A stretch of 64,000 nt of DNA from Rathayibacter sp. VKM Ac-2856 (GCF_013205055.1 NZ_JABMLF010000001.1:1178001-1242000), one strand, 5' to 3'. Shown: positions 24,719 through 33,538, numbered from the stretch's first letter. Notes: generated by a model from the letters alone, not told the origin. Numbers and translations: made by a program.

Positions 24719-26172
24719 TGGCGATCTCCGTCGACGTGGTCGTGGTCGGCGCGGGCTTCGCCGGCATCGGAGCGGCCGCCCGCCTCGCCCGCCGCGGCGA
24801 CGTCTCCTTCGCGCTGCTCGAGCGCGCCGAGAGCGTCGGCGGGACCTGGCGCGACAACCGCTACCCGAACGTCTCCTGCGACATCCCCTCGCACCTGTAC
24901 TCGTACTCGTTCGCTCCCGAGCCCGACTGGTCGGCCTTCTACGCGCCGGGCGCCGAGATCCAGGCCTACCTCGAGCGCGTCGTCGAGCGCGAGCGGCTCG
25001 CGCCTCAGCTGCACCTCGGCACCGACGTGCTCGAGATGACCTTCGACGAGACCGCCGGTCGCTGGCGGGTGCGCACCTCCCGGGGGGACTTCGATGCGGC
25101 CGTGCTGGTGGTCTGCGCCGGTCGGCTCTCGGAGCCGCGGCTGCCCGACGTGCCCGGGCTCGACGGCTTCGACGGGCCGGTCTTCCACTCCGCCTGCTGG
25201 CGGGACGACGTCGACCTGGACGGCGCGCGCGTGGGACTCGTCGGCTCCGGCGCCTCCGCGGTGCAGATCCTGCCGCACCTCGCCGAGCGGGCGGCGGAGG
25301 TCGTGCTGTTCCAGCGCTCGGCGCCGTACGTCGTCCCGCGCCGGAACCGCGCGTACCCGCCCGAGGAGCGCCGGACGCTCGCTCGCGCGCCGGGCGCCGT
25401 GGAGCGGCTGCGCTCCGAGCTGTTCTGGCGCGCCGAGCTCGGCTTCGCCGGCCGGGTGGGCGTGCCCGACGCCATCGGCCGGCTGCGCGCGGAGGCCCTC
25501 GGCCATCTCGCCGCGCAGGTCGCCGACCCGGCGCTGCGCGCCGTGCTCACTCCGGACTACGAGATCGGCTGCAAGCGGGTGCTGCTCTCGGACGACTACT
25601 ACCCCGCGCTGGCACAGCCGCACGTGCGCGTCGTGCCGAGTCCGCTGCGCCGGGTCGAGGGGTCCGCGGCGCTGGGGGACGACGGAGTCGCGCACGACGT
25701 CGACGCGCTGGTCTTCGCGACCGGCTTCCACGCCACGCGCCCGCCGTTCGCGCGCCGGATCCGCGGCCGCGGCGGCGAGCTCCTGGCCGACCGCTGGAGT
25801 GCGGGGATGTCCGCCTACGACTCGACCGCGGTGCACGGCTTCCCCAACCTGTTCGTGATCAACGGGCCGAACGCGAGCCTCGGCCACAACTCCGCGGTGC
25901 ACATGATCGAGTCGCAGATCGACTACGTGCTCGCCGCGCTCGATCACCGCGAGAGCGCCGGCGTCGAGCTCCTCGAGGTGACCGCGGAGGCCGAGACCGC
26001 CGCCCTCGCGCGTCTCGACGCACTGAGCGCCGACACGGTCTGGACGAACGGCGGCTGCGAGAGCTGGTACGTCGACGCCGCCTCCCGCCGCCTCACCCTG
26101 CTCTGGCCCGACTTCGCCTTCGCCTTCCGCGAGGAGCTCAGCCGCTTCGACCCGGCGGCCTTCGCCCGCTGA
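24718..26172 (+). CDS. Flavin-containing, Baeyer-Villiger-type monooxygenase
   Basis: The 484-residue protein has an FAD Rossmann motif (VVGAGFAGIGAAARLAR) at the N-terminus, the GTWRDNRYPNVSCDIPSHLY block, and a second NADPH-binding motif (GLVGSGASAVQILP) near residue 175. A BVMO fingerprint-like VFHSACWRDD precedes that motif. The C-terminal block INGPNASLGHNSAVHMIE is also typical. It would insert oxygen next to a ketone, forming an ester or lactone, using FAD and NADPH. The ATG shares its A with the hydrolase stop, so an ester-forming and an ester-cleaving enzyme are coupled. Confidence 0.9.
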   Translation: MAISVDVVVVGAGFAGIGAAARLARRGDVSFALLERAESVGGTWRDNRYPNVSCDIPSHLYSYSFAPEPDWSAFYAPGAEIQAYLERVVERERLAPQLHLGTDVLEMTFDETAGRWRVRTSRGDFDAAVLVVCAGRLSEPRLPDVPGLDGFDGPVFHSACWRDDVDLDGARVGLVGSGASAVQILPHLAERAAEVVLFQRSAPYVVPRRNRAYPPEERRTLARAPGAVERLRSELFWRAELGFAGRVGVPDAIGRLRAEALGHLAAQVADPALRAVLTPDYEIGCKRVLLSDDYYPALAQPHVRVVPSPLRRVEGSAALGDDGVAHDVDALVFATGFHATRPPFARRIRGRGGELLADRWSAGMSAYDSTAVHGFPNLFVINGPNASLGHNSAVHMIESQIDYVLAALDHRESAGVELLEVTAEAETAALARLDALSADTVWTNGGCESWYVDAASRRLTLLWPDFAFAFREELSRFDPAAFAR

Positions 26173-26194
26173 CGACCCGCGCGGCGGGCCCGAC

Positions 26195-26265
26195 CATGCT
26201 GATCGAGCAGCCCGCGCCGCGGGCCCCTGCATGCTGATCGAGCGGCCCGCGCAACGGGCCTCCTT
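26195..26265. repeat. Two partial palindromic repeats
   Basis: Two short units with the core ATGCTGATCGAG followed by a GC-rich arm, at about 26196 and 26230, precede the longer composite elements. The gap from 26173 to 26711 holds no gene. Confidence 0.7.
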
Positions 26266-26393
26266 CATGCTGATCGAGTAGCCCGCGCAGCGGGCGTATC
26301 GAGATCCACCTACGCCGACGCGGGGATCTGCACCCGCCCCCGCGATGGCGGCCGGGTCTCGATACGCCCCTCCGGGGCTACTCGACCAGCATG
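26266..26393. repeat. Composite repeat with 19-bp terminal inverted repeats, copy A
   Basis: The 128-bp element starts CATGCTGATCGAGTAGCCC and ends with the near-perfect inverse, GGGCTACTCGACCAGCATG. Each end carries a nested palindrome (GCAGCGGGC, TCCGGGGC) and a TATCGAGA/TCTCGATA motif. Copy B is 91 bases downstream with the same layout. The look is MITE-like, without coding capacity. Confidence 0.75.
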
Positions 26394-26483
26394 GAGGTGG
26401 CGCGCGAGTGGACGCGGAACGGTGTCCGGCGCATGTGCAGGGCCCGGTACGGGTCCACTCACGCGAACACGCGCTCCTGAGCT

Positions 26484-26612
26484 CATGCTGATCGAGTAGC
26501 CCGCGCAGCGGGCGTATCGAGATCCACCTACGCCGACGCGAGGCTCTGGTCCCCGCGTCCACGGACGCGACCGGGTCTCGATACGCCCCTCCGGGGCTAC
26601 TCGACCAGCATG
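26484..26612. repeat. Composite repeat with 19-bp terminal inverted repeats, copy B
   Basis: This 129-bp element has the same left and right ends as copy A and a divergent centre. It ends about 100 bases before the start of the aminotransferase fusion gene and could affect its transcription. Confidence 0.75.
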
Positions 26613-26711
26613 AAGGCGGCATGCCCCGCGGAGCCACGACCGGCAAGGAGGCGGCACGCCCCTCGACGCGCGATCATGGACGCACCCGCTCCCCGCTCGA
26701 CAGGACCCCGC

Positions 26712-29606
26712 ATGCCGTCCGACGCCGCCCCGCCGCCGCCGCCCGCCCTCGACCACGGGGCCGCCGCGGCCCTGCTGCGCAAGCGCTACCGGCTGAAGGG
26801 CGCGCTGCGCGAGCTCGGCAGCAACCAGGACCGCAACGTCCTCGTCGACACCGGCGACGAGCGGCTCCTGCTCAAGATCGCGAACCCGGCGACGCCGGTC
26901 GGGCGGATCGAGGCGCAGACGGCCGCCGTCGCGCGCCTCGCCGACCGGCTCGAGGGCGTGCGGCTCCCGCGCGTGCGCCCCGACCGCAAGGGACGCACGC
27001 TGCACGAGATCGACCTCGGCGGAACGACCGCCGTCGCCCGGGTGCTCGACTTCGTCCCCGGCCGCACCCTCTCTGGCTCCGGCTACCTCTCCCCCGCCGT
27101 CGTCCGGGCGATGGGCGAGCTCGCCGCCCGGGTCGACGTCGCGCTCGCCGAGCAGCCGCTCGATGGTCTGGAGGAGACCGACCAGTGGGATCTGCGGCGG
27201 GCCGGGCAGGTCGTCGAGGCGCTGCTCGGCGGGGTGCCGCGGCGCTCCGCGCGGGCGATCCGGACGGCCGTCGACGCCGCACGGGCGGTCGTCGATCCGC
27301 TCGCCCCCGCGCTCGCGGTGCAGCTGGTGCACGGCGATCTCACCGATGACAACGTGGTGGTCGACGCGGGCGTCCTCCCCGACGGAGTGATCGACTTCGG
27401 CGATCTCGGTGCGGGCTGGGCCGTCGGCGAGCTCGCGATCACGCTGTCCTCGCTCCTGCACCACGCGGACGCCGACGCGGCCACGGTGCTCCGCGCCGCC
27501 GCCGCCTACGACTCCGTGCGCCCGCTCGAGGACGCCGAGGTCGAGGCGCTCTGGCCGCTCGTGGTGCTCCGCGCGGCGGTGCTCGTCGTCAGCGCCCACG
27601 ACGTCCTCGCGGGCGACCCGGGCAACGACTACGCGCGCGAGAACCTCGAGCACGAGCGGCTGATCCTCGATCGGGCGACCGCGGCGCCGCTCCCGGTGCT
27701 GCAGGCGCTGGTCCGACGCGCCCTCGGTCGCCCGAGCGCACCGGCCGCCCCCTCCGCCGCACACGCCTCCGCCGTGCCCGCCCTCGGCGGCCTGGACGCG
27801 GTCGTCGTCGACCTCTCGCCCGAGAGCCCCGCGCTCGACGCCGGCCCCTGGCTCGACGACGACGCCGAGACCGCCCTCGCCCGGGAGGCCCTGGCCGGCG
27901 GCGCGCAGGCCGCCGTGCTCCGCTGCGGCGAGCGCCGCCTCACCCGCGCCCGCCCGCACACCGCGCTCGAGCCCGCGACGACCGCGCTGGTGACCGAGGT
28001 CCACCTCGCCGCCGCGACACCCCTGGTCGCGCCGTTCGACGCGGAGGTCGGCGACGGCGTCCCCGGCGGAGTGACCCTCCTCGGCGACGGCGTCCGCCTG
28101 CGGCTCGACGGGGTGGAGGAGGCACCGGCGCCCGGCACCCGGGTGTCCGCGGGCATGGCGCTCGGCTCGGCGGCGGGGCTCCTGCGCGCCCAGGCCGCCC
28201 CGCGCCTGCTCGACGCGGTCGAGCTCCCGCCGTTCGCGACCGCCCGCTGGGCCGACGCCTGGCTCGACGTCCTCGTCGACCCCACCCCGCTGCTGCTCGG
28301 GCACGCGCTTCCCGCTCCCCGCCCCGACCCGTCGGTGCTCGAGCGCCGGCTGGCGCACGTGGCGGACGTCCAGGAGCACTACTTCGAGACCCCGCCCACG
28401 ATGCTCCGCGGCTGGCGCCAGCACCTCGTCGACGACTCCGGCCGCGTGCACCTCGACGTGCTCAACAACGTGACCTCGATCGGCCACGCCCACCCGCTGC
28501 TCGTCGAGCGGGTCGCGCGGCAGTGGCGGCTGCTCAACACCAACTCGCGCTTCTCCTACCCCGCGATCGGCGAGTTCTGCGAGCGGCTCGCGGCCCTGCT
28601 GCCGGACGGTCTCGACACGGTGCTGCTCGTCAACAGCGGCACCGAGGCGACGGATCTGGCGCTGCGCATCGCCCGCGCCTGGTCCGGCCGGGACGACGTG
28701 CTGGCGGTCCGCGAGGCCTACCACGGCTGGTCGGGGCTGTCCGACGCGGTCTCCACCTCCGTCGCCGACAACCCCGAGGCGCTCTCGACGCGGCCGCCGT
28801 GGGTGCACACCCTCGACGCCCCGAACAGCTACCGCGGCACGCACCGCGGCGCCGAGGCGCACCGCTACGCCCCCGAGGCGGTCGCCCGGATCGAGGAGCT
28901 GGCCGCCGCCGGCACTCCCCCGGGCGGACTCATCGCCGAGACCTTCTACGGCAACGCCGGCGGGATCCCCCTGCCGGACGGCTACCTCGCCGCCGTCTAC
29001 CCGGCCGTCCGCGCGCTCGGCGGTCTCTGCATCGCGGACGAGGTGCAGGTCGGCTACGGCCGCCTCGGCGACTGGTTCTGGGGCTTCGAGCAGCAGGGCG
29101 TCGTGCCCGACGTGGTCGCCGTCGCGAAGGCGATGGGCAACGGCCACCCGCTCGGCGCGGTCGTGACGACGCGCGAGATCGCCGACCGCTACCGCTCGCA
29201 GGGCTCCTTCTTCTCGTCGGCGGGCGGCAGCCCGGTCAGCTCCGTGGTGGGCACGACGGTGCTCGACGTATTGGCCGACGAGCGGCTGCAGGAGAACGCG
29301 CGGACGACCGGCGCGCACCTGCGCCGGAGGCTCGAGGAGCTCGCCGAGCGCCACCCGCTGATCGGCGCCGTGCACGGCAGCGGGCTGTACCTGGGCCTCG
29401 AGCTGGTGCGCGACCGCGAGACGCTGGAGCCCGCGACGGCGGAGACGCGCGCGATCTGCGAGCGCCTCCGCGAGCGCGGAGTGATCGTGCAGCCCACCTC
29501 CGACCGCCAGTGCGTGCTGAAGATCAAGCCGCCGCTCTGCTTCACCGTCGAGAGCGCCGACTTCTTCGCCGATCAGCTCGACGAGGTGCTGACGACGGGC
29601 TGGTGA
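26712..29606 (+). CDS. Kinase-like / M23-like / class III aminotransferase fusion protein
   Basis: The 964-residue protein joins an APH/choline-kinase-like domain (about 15-340; VHGDLTDDNVVV and VIDFGDLG give the catalytic Asp and metal Asp) with a central beta-rich, M23/lipoyl-like segment (about 370-510). A class III PLP aminotransferase (about 540-964) completes it; it contains NSGTEATDLALR, YHGWSG, CIADEVQVGYGR and the PLP lysine in VAVAKAMGNG. The central segment lacks the His/Asp zinc ligands of true M23 peptidases. Similar fusions are known and resemble AGXT2L/phospho-lyases with a built-in kinase, suggesting phosphorylation of an amino alcohol followed by PLP-dependent elimination or transamination. 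ATG 26712 follows AGGA; ATG 26676 is an alternative. Confidence 0.85.
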   Translation: MPSDAAPPPPPALDHGAAAALLRKRYRLKGALRELGSNQDRNVLVDTGDERLLLKIANPATPVGRIEAQTAAVARLADRLEGVRLPRVRPDRKGRTLHEIDLGGTTAVARVLDFVPGRTLSGSGYLSPAVVRAMGELAARVDVALAEQPLDGLEETDQWDLRRAGQVVEALLGGVPRRSARAIRTAVDAARAVVDPLAPALAVQLVHGDLTDDNVVVDAGVLPDGVIDFGDLGAGWAVGELAITLSSLLHHADADAATVLRAAAAYDSVRPLEDAEVEALWPLVVLRAAVLVVSAHDVLAGDPGNDYARENLEHERLILDRATAAPLPVLQALVRRALGRPSAPAAPSAAHASAVPALGGLDAVVVDLSPESPALDAGPWLDDDAETALAREALAGGAQAAVLRCGERRLTRARPHTALEPATTALVTEVHLAAATPLVAPFDAEVGDGVPGGVTLLGDGVRLRLDGVEEAPAPGTRVSAGMALGSAAGLLRAQAAPRLLDAVELPPFATARWADAWLDVLVDPTPLLLGHALPAPRPDPSVLERRLAHVADVQEHYFETPPTMLRGWRQHLVDDSGRVHLDVLNNVTSIGHAHPLLVERVARQWRLLNTNSRFSYPAIGEFCERLAALLPDGLDTVLLVNSGTEATDLALRIARAWSGRDDVLAVREAYHGWSGLSDAVSTSVADNPEALSTRPPWVHTLDAPNSYRGTHRGAEAHRYAPEAVARIEELAAAGTPPGGLIAETFYGNAGGIPLPDGYLAAVYPAVRALGGLCIADEVQVGYGRLGDWFWGFEQQGVVPDVVAVAKAMGNGHPLGAVVTTREIADRYRSQGSFFSSAGGSPVSSVVGTTVLDVLADERLQENARTTGAHLRRRLEELAERHPLIGAVHGSGLYLGLELVRDRETLEPATAETRAICERLRERGVIVQPTSDRQCVLKIKPPLCFTVESADFFADQLDEVLTTGW

Positions 29607-29618
29607 GCGGCCGCGGCC

Positions 29619-30374
29619 TCACCCCCGCGCCGCGCCGGCCAGCACTCGCCGCACGATCACGCGCTCGCACAGCGTCCACGTGGTCGTGATCGTCAGGTAC
29701 AGCGTCGCCGCGAGCGGCACGAACGCCGCGAAGACCACCGTCAGGAACGGCATCCAGCTGAGCACGCCCGTCAGCTGCGCGACGGCCGCCGGCGTCCCCT
29801 CGGGCACCGGAGTGAGCGCCGCCTGACGCAGCGCGACCCGCCGCGCCAGCCAGGAGACGAGCGCGATCACCCCGAGGAGCACCGCGAACACCGCCGTCTG
29901 CGCGGGCTCGCCGCCGCCGAGCGCCGCGACGAACGACCGCCCGAGCGGCACGTCGAGCAGCTGCGCGTCGAGCAGCGCGTTGCCGTGCCCCGCGATGTCC
30001 GGATGCACGAACAGGCCGTAGAGCAGCGAGACCACGGGCGCCTGCAGCAGCACCGGCAGGCAGCCCGCGAGCGGCGAGGCCTTCTCGTCGGCGTAGAGCT
30101 TCATCGTGGCCCGCTGCAGCGCCTCCGGGTTCTTCGCGTGCTTCCGCTGCAGCTCGCGCAGCAGCGGGGCGAGGCGGCGCCGGGTGATCTCGGCCCGCCC
30201 CTGCGAGATCCCGACCGGGATCAGCAGGGTGCGGACGAGGAGGGTCACCAGCACGATCGCGGCGGCGGCCGAGGCGCCGCCCGCGAGCGGCTCGAGGGCC
30301 GAGGCGAGGCCGGTGACGAGGTGGGAGGCGGCGTCGAGCGCCGCCGCGAGGGGCGGGAGGTCGTAGGGGTTCAT
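29619..30374 (-). CDS. YidC/Oxa1-family membrane protein insertase (paralogue)
   Basis: The 251-residue protein has the five-TM YidC core: VLVTLLVRTLLIPVGISQGRAEITRRRLAPLLRELQ with the conserved membrane arginine, then KLYADEKASPLAGCLPVLLQAPVVSLLYGLF and two more helices. YidC inserts small membrane proteins with or without SecYEG. Its place, away from rpmH-rnpA, shows it is a secondary copy. It lies after the DUF6412 gene on the same strand and is convergent with the aminotransferase fusion. Confidence 0.92.
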   Translation of the reverse strand: MNPYDLPPLAAALDAASHLVTGLASALEPLAGGASAAAAIVLVTLLVRTLLIPVGISQGRAEITRRRLAPLLRELQRKHAKNPEALQRATMKLYADEKASPLAGCLPVLLQAPVVSLLYGLFVHPDIAGHGNALLDAQLLDVPLGRSFVAALGGGEPAQTAVFAVLLGVIALVSWLARRVALRQAALTPVPEGTPAAVAQLTGVLSWMPFLTVVFAAFVPLAATLYLTITTTWTLCERVIVRRVLAGAARG

Positions 30375-30439
30375 GGGAGTCCTGTCGTCGGGAGGTGAGC
30401 GCGATCGCATGCGGTCGCGCCTCCCGGGCAGAACTCGGG

Positions 30440-30733
30440 CTACGTGACCGGTCCCGGCAGACCCGGCGCCCGCGAGCGCACCCGTCCCGCGGTGCGCGGG
30501 TGCTGCGGCGAGGGCTGCGCAGCGAGGCCGAGCCGGTGCTCCCGGGCCCGGCGCCCGATCGACAGCACGGGGCGGCGAGCGCCGACGGCGAGGTAGCGCG
30601 CCCCGAGGACGAGGGCGGCGACCGCCGTGGTGGTGACCACCAGCACGACGGCGGCGTCGGGACTCGACACGAGCGCGAGCAGCAGCAGGGTCCCGCTCAG
30701 CAGAGCGAGGAGCTGCTCGAGGTGCGCGCGCAC
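30440..30733 (-). CDS. DUF6412-like small membrane protein
   Basis: The 97-residue protein has two hydrophobic helices (LLALLSGTLLLLALVSS and AAVVLVVTTTAVAALVLGARYLAVG) and a basic, proline-rich tail. Its shape and position directly upstream of a secondary YidC match DUF6412 proteins of actinobacteria; the family call is from memory. GTG 30733 is the only reasonable start. It may be a substrate or partner of the insertase. Confidence 0.7.
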   Translation of the reverse strand: MRAHLEQLLALLSGTLLLLALVSSPDAAVVLVVTTTAVAALVLGARYLAVGARRPVLSIGRRAREHRLGLAAQPSPQHPRTAGRVRSRAPGLPGPVT

Positions 30734-30848
30734 GGGAGTCCTTCCGACCCGTCCAGGCTAGCGGGCCGCCGCCGACGGAGTGCGGTCGGGCAGGGTAGGC
30801 CCCTCGCGCCGACGCGGCCAGCCGTCGCCGCGCCCCGCCGGGGCCGAC

Positions 30849-30854
30849 GATAAT
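30849..30854 (+). promoter_or_regulatory. -10 element of the MarR gene, leaderless type
   Basis: GATAAT ends six bases before ATG 30861. GGAGG also lies directly against the ATG, too close to act as a normal ribosome binding site. Confidence 0.55.
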
Positions 30855-30860
30855 CGGAGG

Positions 30861-31358
30861 ATGCGTGAAGACGACGATGTCGATCTGGTGATCGACGCGT
30901 GGGCCGACGCCCTGCCCGATCTCGACTTCGCCCCGCTCGACGTCCTCTCCCGCCTGCGCCGGCTGAGCCCCCGGGTGCAGGAGGTGCGCCGCCTGTCGTT
31001 CGCGGCCGGCGAGCTCGCGCCGTGGGAGTTCGAGCTCCTCTCGCTGCTGCGGCAGAACCCGGCCGGGACGATGACCCCTTCCGTCTTGTCGACGCGGCTG
31101 GGCATCTCCAGCGGCAACCTCGCCAGCCGAGTCGACCGGCTCGGCGCCCGCGGCCTCGTCGTCCGCGAGCAGAACGCCGCCGACTCCCGCAGCAAGATCG
31201 TCTCGCTCACCCCCCGCGGCACCAAGCGGGTCGACGACGCGATGCGGCACCTGGTCGCGGCCGAGGGCGAGGTCCTCGCGGACCTGGACTCCCGCCAGAT
31301 CGGCGTCCTCATCGAGTGCCTGCGCACCATCAGCGCGACGCTCGACCGTCTCGACTGA
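30861..31358 (+). CDS. MarR-family transcriptional regulator
   Basis: The 165-residue protein has the winged-helix MarR core: WEFELLSLLRQNPAGTMTPSVLSTRLGISSGNLASRVDRLGARGLVVRE, then SRSKIVSLTPRGTKRVDDA (the wing). An N-terminal 40-residue dimerisation helix and a C-terminal helix complete the fold. Ligand and target are unknown. It is divergent from the DUF6412-yidC pair (about 130 bases apart), so it might control them or itself. Confidence 0.9.
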   Translation: MREDDDVDLVIDAWADALPDLDFAPLDVLSRLRRLSPRVQEVRRLSFAAGELAPWEFELLSLLRQNPAGTMTPSVLSTRLGISSGNLASRVDRLGARGLVVREQNAADSRSKIVSLTPRGTKRVDDAMRHLVAAEGEVLADLDSRQIGVLIECLRTISATLDRLD

Positions 31359-31402
31359 GGGCTCGCCCGGCCGGTCCCGTGCACCGGCCGCGCCGCCTCG
31401 GC

Positions 31403-31408
31403 GATACT
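31403..31408 (+). promoter_or_regulatory. -10 element of the response regulator gene, leaderless type
   Basis: GATACT ends seven bases before ATG 31416; no ribosome binding site is seen. Confidence 0.5.
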
Positions 31409-31415
31409 CGACGGG

Positions 31416-32087
31416 ATGCGCATCCTGGTGGTCGACGACGAGGCGGTCTTCGCCGACGGCGTGCGCCGGGGCCTCGAGGCGGAGGGCTTCTCCGTCGACG
31501 TGGCCCACACCGGCGTCGACGGCCTGTGGCGCGCCCGCGAGGTCGTCTACGACGCGATCGTGCTCGATCTGATGATGCCGGGCCTCAGCGGCTCCGCCCT
31601 CTGCCACACCCTCCGCGACGAGGGCGACTGGACCCCGGTGCTGATGCTCACCGCGAAGGACGGCGACCGGGACCAGATCGAGGGCCTCGACGCCGGGGCC
31701 GACGACTACGTCGTGAAGCCGCTGGAGTACTCCGTGCTGGTGGCGCGCCTGCGGGCCCTGGTGCGGCGAGGCCGACCGGAGCGGCCGACCGTCCACCGGT
31801 TCGGCGACCTGGTCGTCGACCCCGCCCTGCGCGAGGTGCACCGCGGCGCCGTCGCCATCCGGCTGACCTCGCGCGAGTTCGCCGTCGTCGACTTCCTCGC
31901 CCGCAACCGGGACCGCGTCGTCTCCAAGCGCGAGATCCTCGAGGGCGTCTGGGACGACGCGTTCGACGGCGACCTCAACATCGTCGAGGTCTATGTGGCG
32001 CGGCTGCGGGCCAAGCTCGACCGCCCGTTCGGCACGGAGTCGATCACGACCCTCCGCGGCGCCGGCTACCGGCTCGGCGAGGGCTGA
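31416..32087 (+). CDS. OmpR/PhoB-family response regulator
   Basis: The 223-residue regulator has a receiver domain with acidic pair (VVDDE), phospho-acceptor Asp in IVLDLMMPG near residue 51, Thr in MLTAKD and Lys in YVVKPL. A C-terminal winged helix follows (LTSREFAVVDFLARN ... VVSKREILEGVWD ... NIVEVYVARLRAKL ... TLRGAGYRL). It is followed after six bases by its histidine kinase. The signal is unknown. Confidence 0.95.
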   Translation: MRILVVDDEAVFADGVRRGLEAEGFSVDVAHTGVDGLWRAREVVYDAIVLDLMMPGLSGSALCHTLRDEGDWTPVLMLTAKDGDRDQIEGLDAGADDYVVKPLEYSVLVARLRALVRRGRPERPTVHRFGDLVVDPALREVHRGAVAIRLTSREFAVVDFLARNRDRVVSKREILEGVWDDAFDGDLNIVEVYVARLRAKLDRPFGTESITTLRGAGYRLGEG

Positions 32088-32093
32088 GGACCG

Positions 32094-33413
32094 ATGATCC
32101 GCCGCCCGCCCTGGAGCATCCGCGTGCGGCTGACCGCCCTGGTCTCCGCCGTGATCCTCGCGGTCCTGCTCGCCGGGTCCGTCGCCTTCGCCGCGCTGCT
32201 GCGCCAGTCCCTCGTCGACGCGGAGGCCTTCACCGCGGATCAGCAGGCCCGCCAGATCGCGACCGACACCGAGAGCGCCGGGCGCCTGCCGCCCTTCGAC
32301 AGCGACGAGGTCGTGATCCAGCTGCAGCGGGAGGGGGAGGTCGTCGCGGTGTCCGACGACGACCGGATCGACACCGCACCCCTGCCCGTCGCGGACGAGC
32401 CCCGGATCGTCTCACTCGACGGCACCCGCTTCGTCGTCGGCTCCGAGGATCTGCAGCTCGGCGGCGACCCGGGCGAGACCGTCGTCGTCGCGCGCACCCT
32501 CGCGGGAGCCGACGACGCGGCAGGCTCCGCCCTCCGGCTGCTCGCGGTCGCCGTCCCGCTCGTCACGCTGGTCGTCGGCGTGCTGGTCCGCTTCGTCGTC
32601 GGCCGCTCGCTGCGACCGGTCGAGCGGATCCGCGCCGACGTCGAGGCGATCGAGGCCGCCGACCTCGAGCGGCGGGTGCAGGAGCCGCCCGGGAGCGACG
32701 AGCTCGCCCGCCTGGCCCGCACGATGAACGGGCTCCTCGACCGACTGGAGCGCTCGCAGGCGGCCCAGCGCCGCTTCGTGTCGAACGCCTCGCACGAGCT
32801 GCGCTCCCCCGTCGCCGCGATCCGCCAGCACGCCCAGGTCGCGCTGCGGCATCCCGACGCGGTCCCGCTGGCCGACCTCGCGGGTGTCGTCGAGGACGAG
32901 GGCGAGCGGATGCAGCAGCTGGTCACCAGCCTGCTGCTGCTCGCGCGGATCGACGAGGGCGACCCGGTGCCGGAGGAGGACGTCGACCTCGACGACCTCG
33001 TCCTGGCCGAGGCCGCGCGACTCCGAGCGCTCGGGGTGGAGGTGCGGACCGGTTCCGTCGGCCCTGCGCAGGTGCACGGCGCCGAGCCGCTCCTGCGCAG
33101 TGCCGTGCGGAACGCCGCCGAGAACGCACGGCGGCACGCGGCGTCGGTCGTCGCGTTCACCGTGCGCCAGGAGGCCGGCACCGCGGTGGTGCTCGTCGAC
33201 GACGACGGACCGGGCGTCCCGGAGGAGGACCGCGAGCGGGTCTTCCACCGCTTCGAGCGCCGTGACGACGCCCGTGCCCGCGACACCGGCGGCTCGGGCC
33301 TCGGACTCGCGATCGTCGCCGAGGCGGCGCGGGCCGGCGGCGGCAGCGCGCGCCTGATCGAGTCCCCGCTCGGCGGCGCCCGCCTCGAGATCCGGCTGCC
33401 GGCGCTCGACTGA
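32094..33413 (+). CDS. Two-component sensor histidine kinase
   Basis: The 439-residue kinase has two TM segments (VRLTALVSAVILAVLLAGSV and LLAVAVPLVTLVVGVLVRFV) flanking a periplasmic sensor of about 115 residues, then HAMP. The HisKA domain carries phospho-His in NASHELRSPVAAI, and the HATPase domain has N-box RNAAENARRHA, G1 VDDDGPGVPEE and G2 GGSGLGLAI. Domain order and length are standard. The partner regulator is directly upstream. A palindromic repeat follows its stop. Confidence 0.95.
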   Translation: MIRRPPWSIRVRLTALVSAVILAVLLAGSVAFAALLRQSLVDAEAFTADQQARQIATDTESAGRLPPFDSDEVVIQLQREGEVVAVSDDDRIDTAPLPVADEPRIVSLDGTRFVVGSEDLQLGGDPGETVVVARTLAGADDAAGSALRLLAVAVPLVTLVVGVLVRFVVGRSLRPVERIRADVEAIEAADLERRVQEPPGSDELARLARTMNGLLDRLERSQAAQRRFVSNASHELRSPVAAIRQHAQVALRHPDAVPLADLAGVVEDEGERMQQLVTSLLLLARIDEGDPVPEEDVDLDDLVLAEAARLRALGVEVRTGSVGPAQVHGAEPLLRSAVRNAAENARRHAASVVAFTVRQEAGTAVVLVDDDGPGVPEEDRERVFHRFERRDDARARDTGGSGLGLAIVAEAARAGGGSARLIESPLGGARLEIRLPALD

Positions 33414-33420
33414 CCGCACA

Positions 33421-33480
33421 GCATCAGCTGGATCGCCCTCTCATCGCCCATCGGCGATGACGGACCCTCTCGGCTGATGC
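33421..33480. repeat. 60-bp hairpin repeat, copy 1
   Basis: Outer arms GCATCAGCTG and CGGCTGATGC enclose an inner hairpin (CATCGCC/GGCGATG) eight bases after the kinase stop. A related element with the same outer arms is at 48143-48201. Position right after a stop codon suggests a terminator role. Confidence 0.65.
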
Positions 33481-33538
33481 TCTGCCGCCGAGCGCCCTGT
33501 TCAGGCTGGCGAAAGGCTCCGCCGGTCACGCTGGAGCA

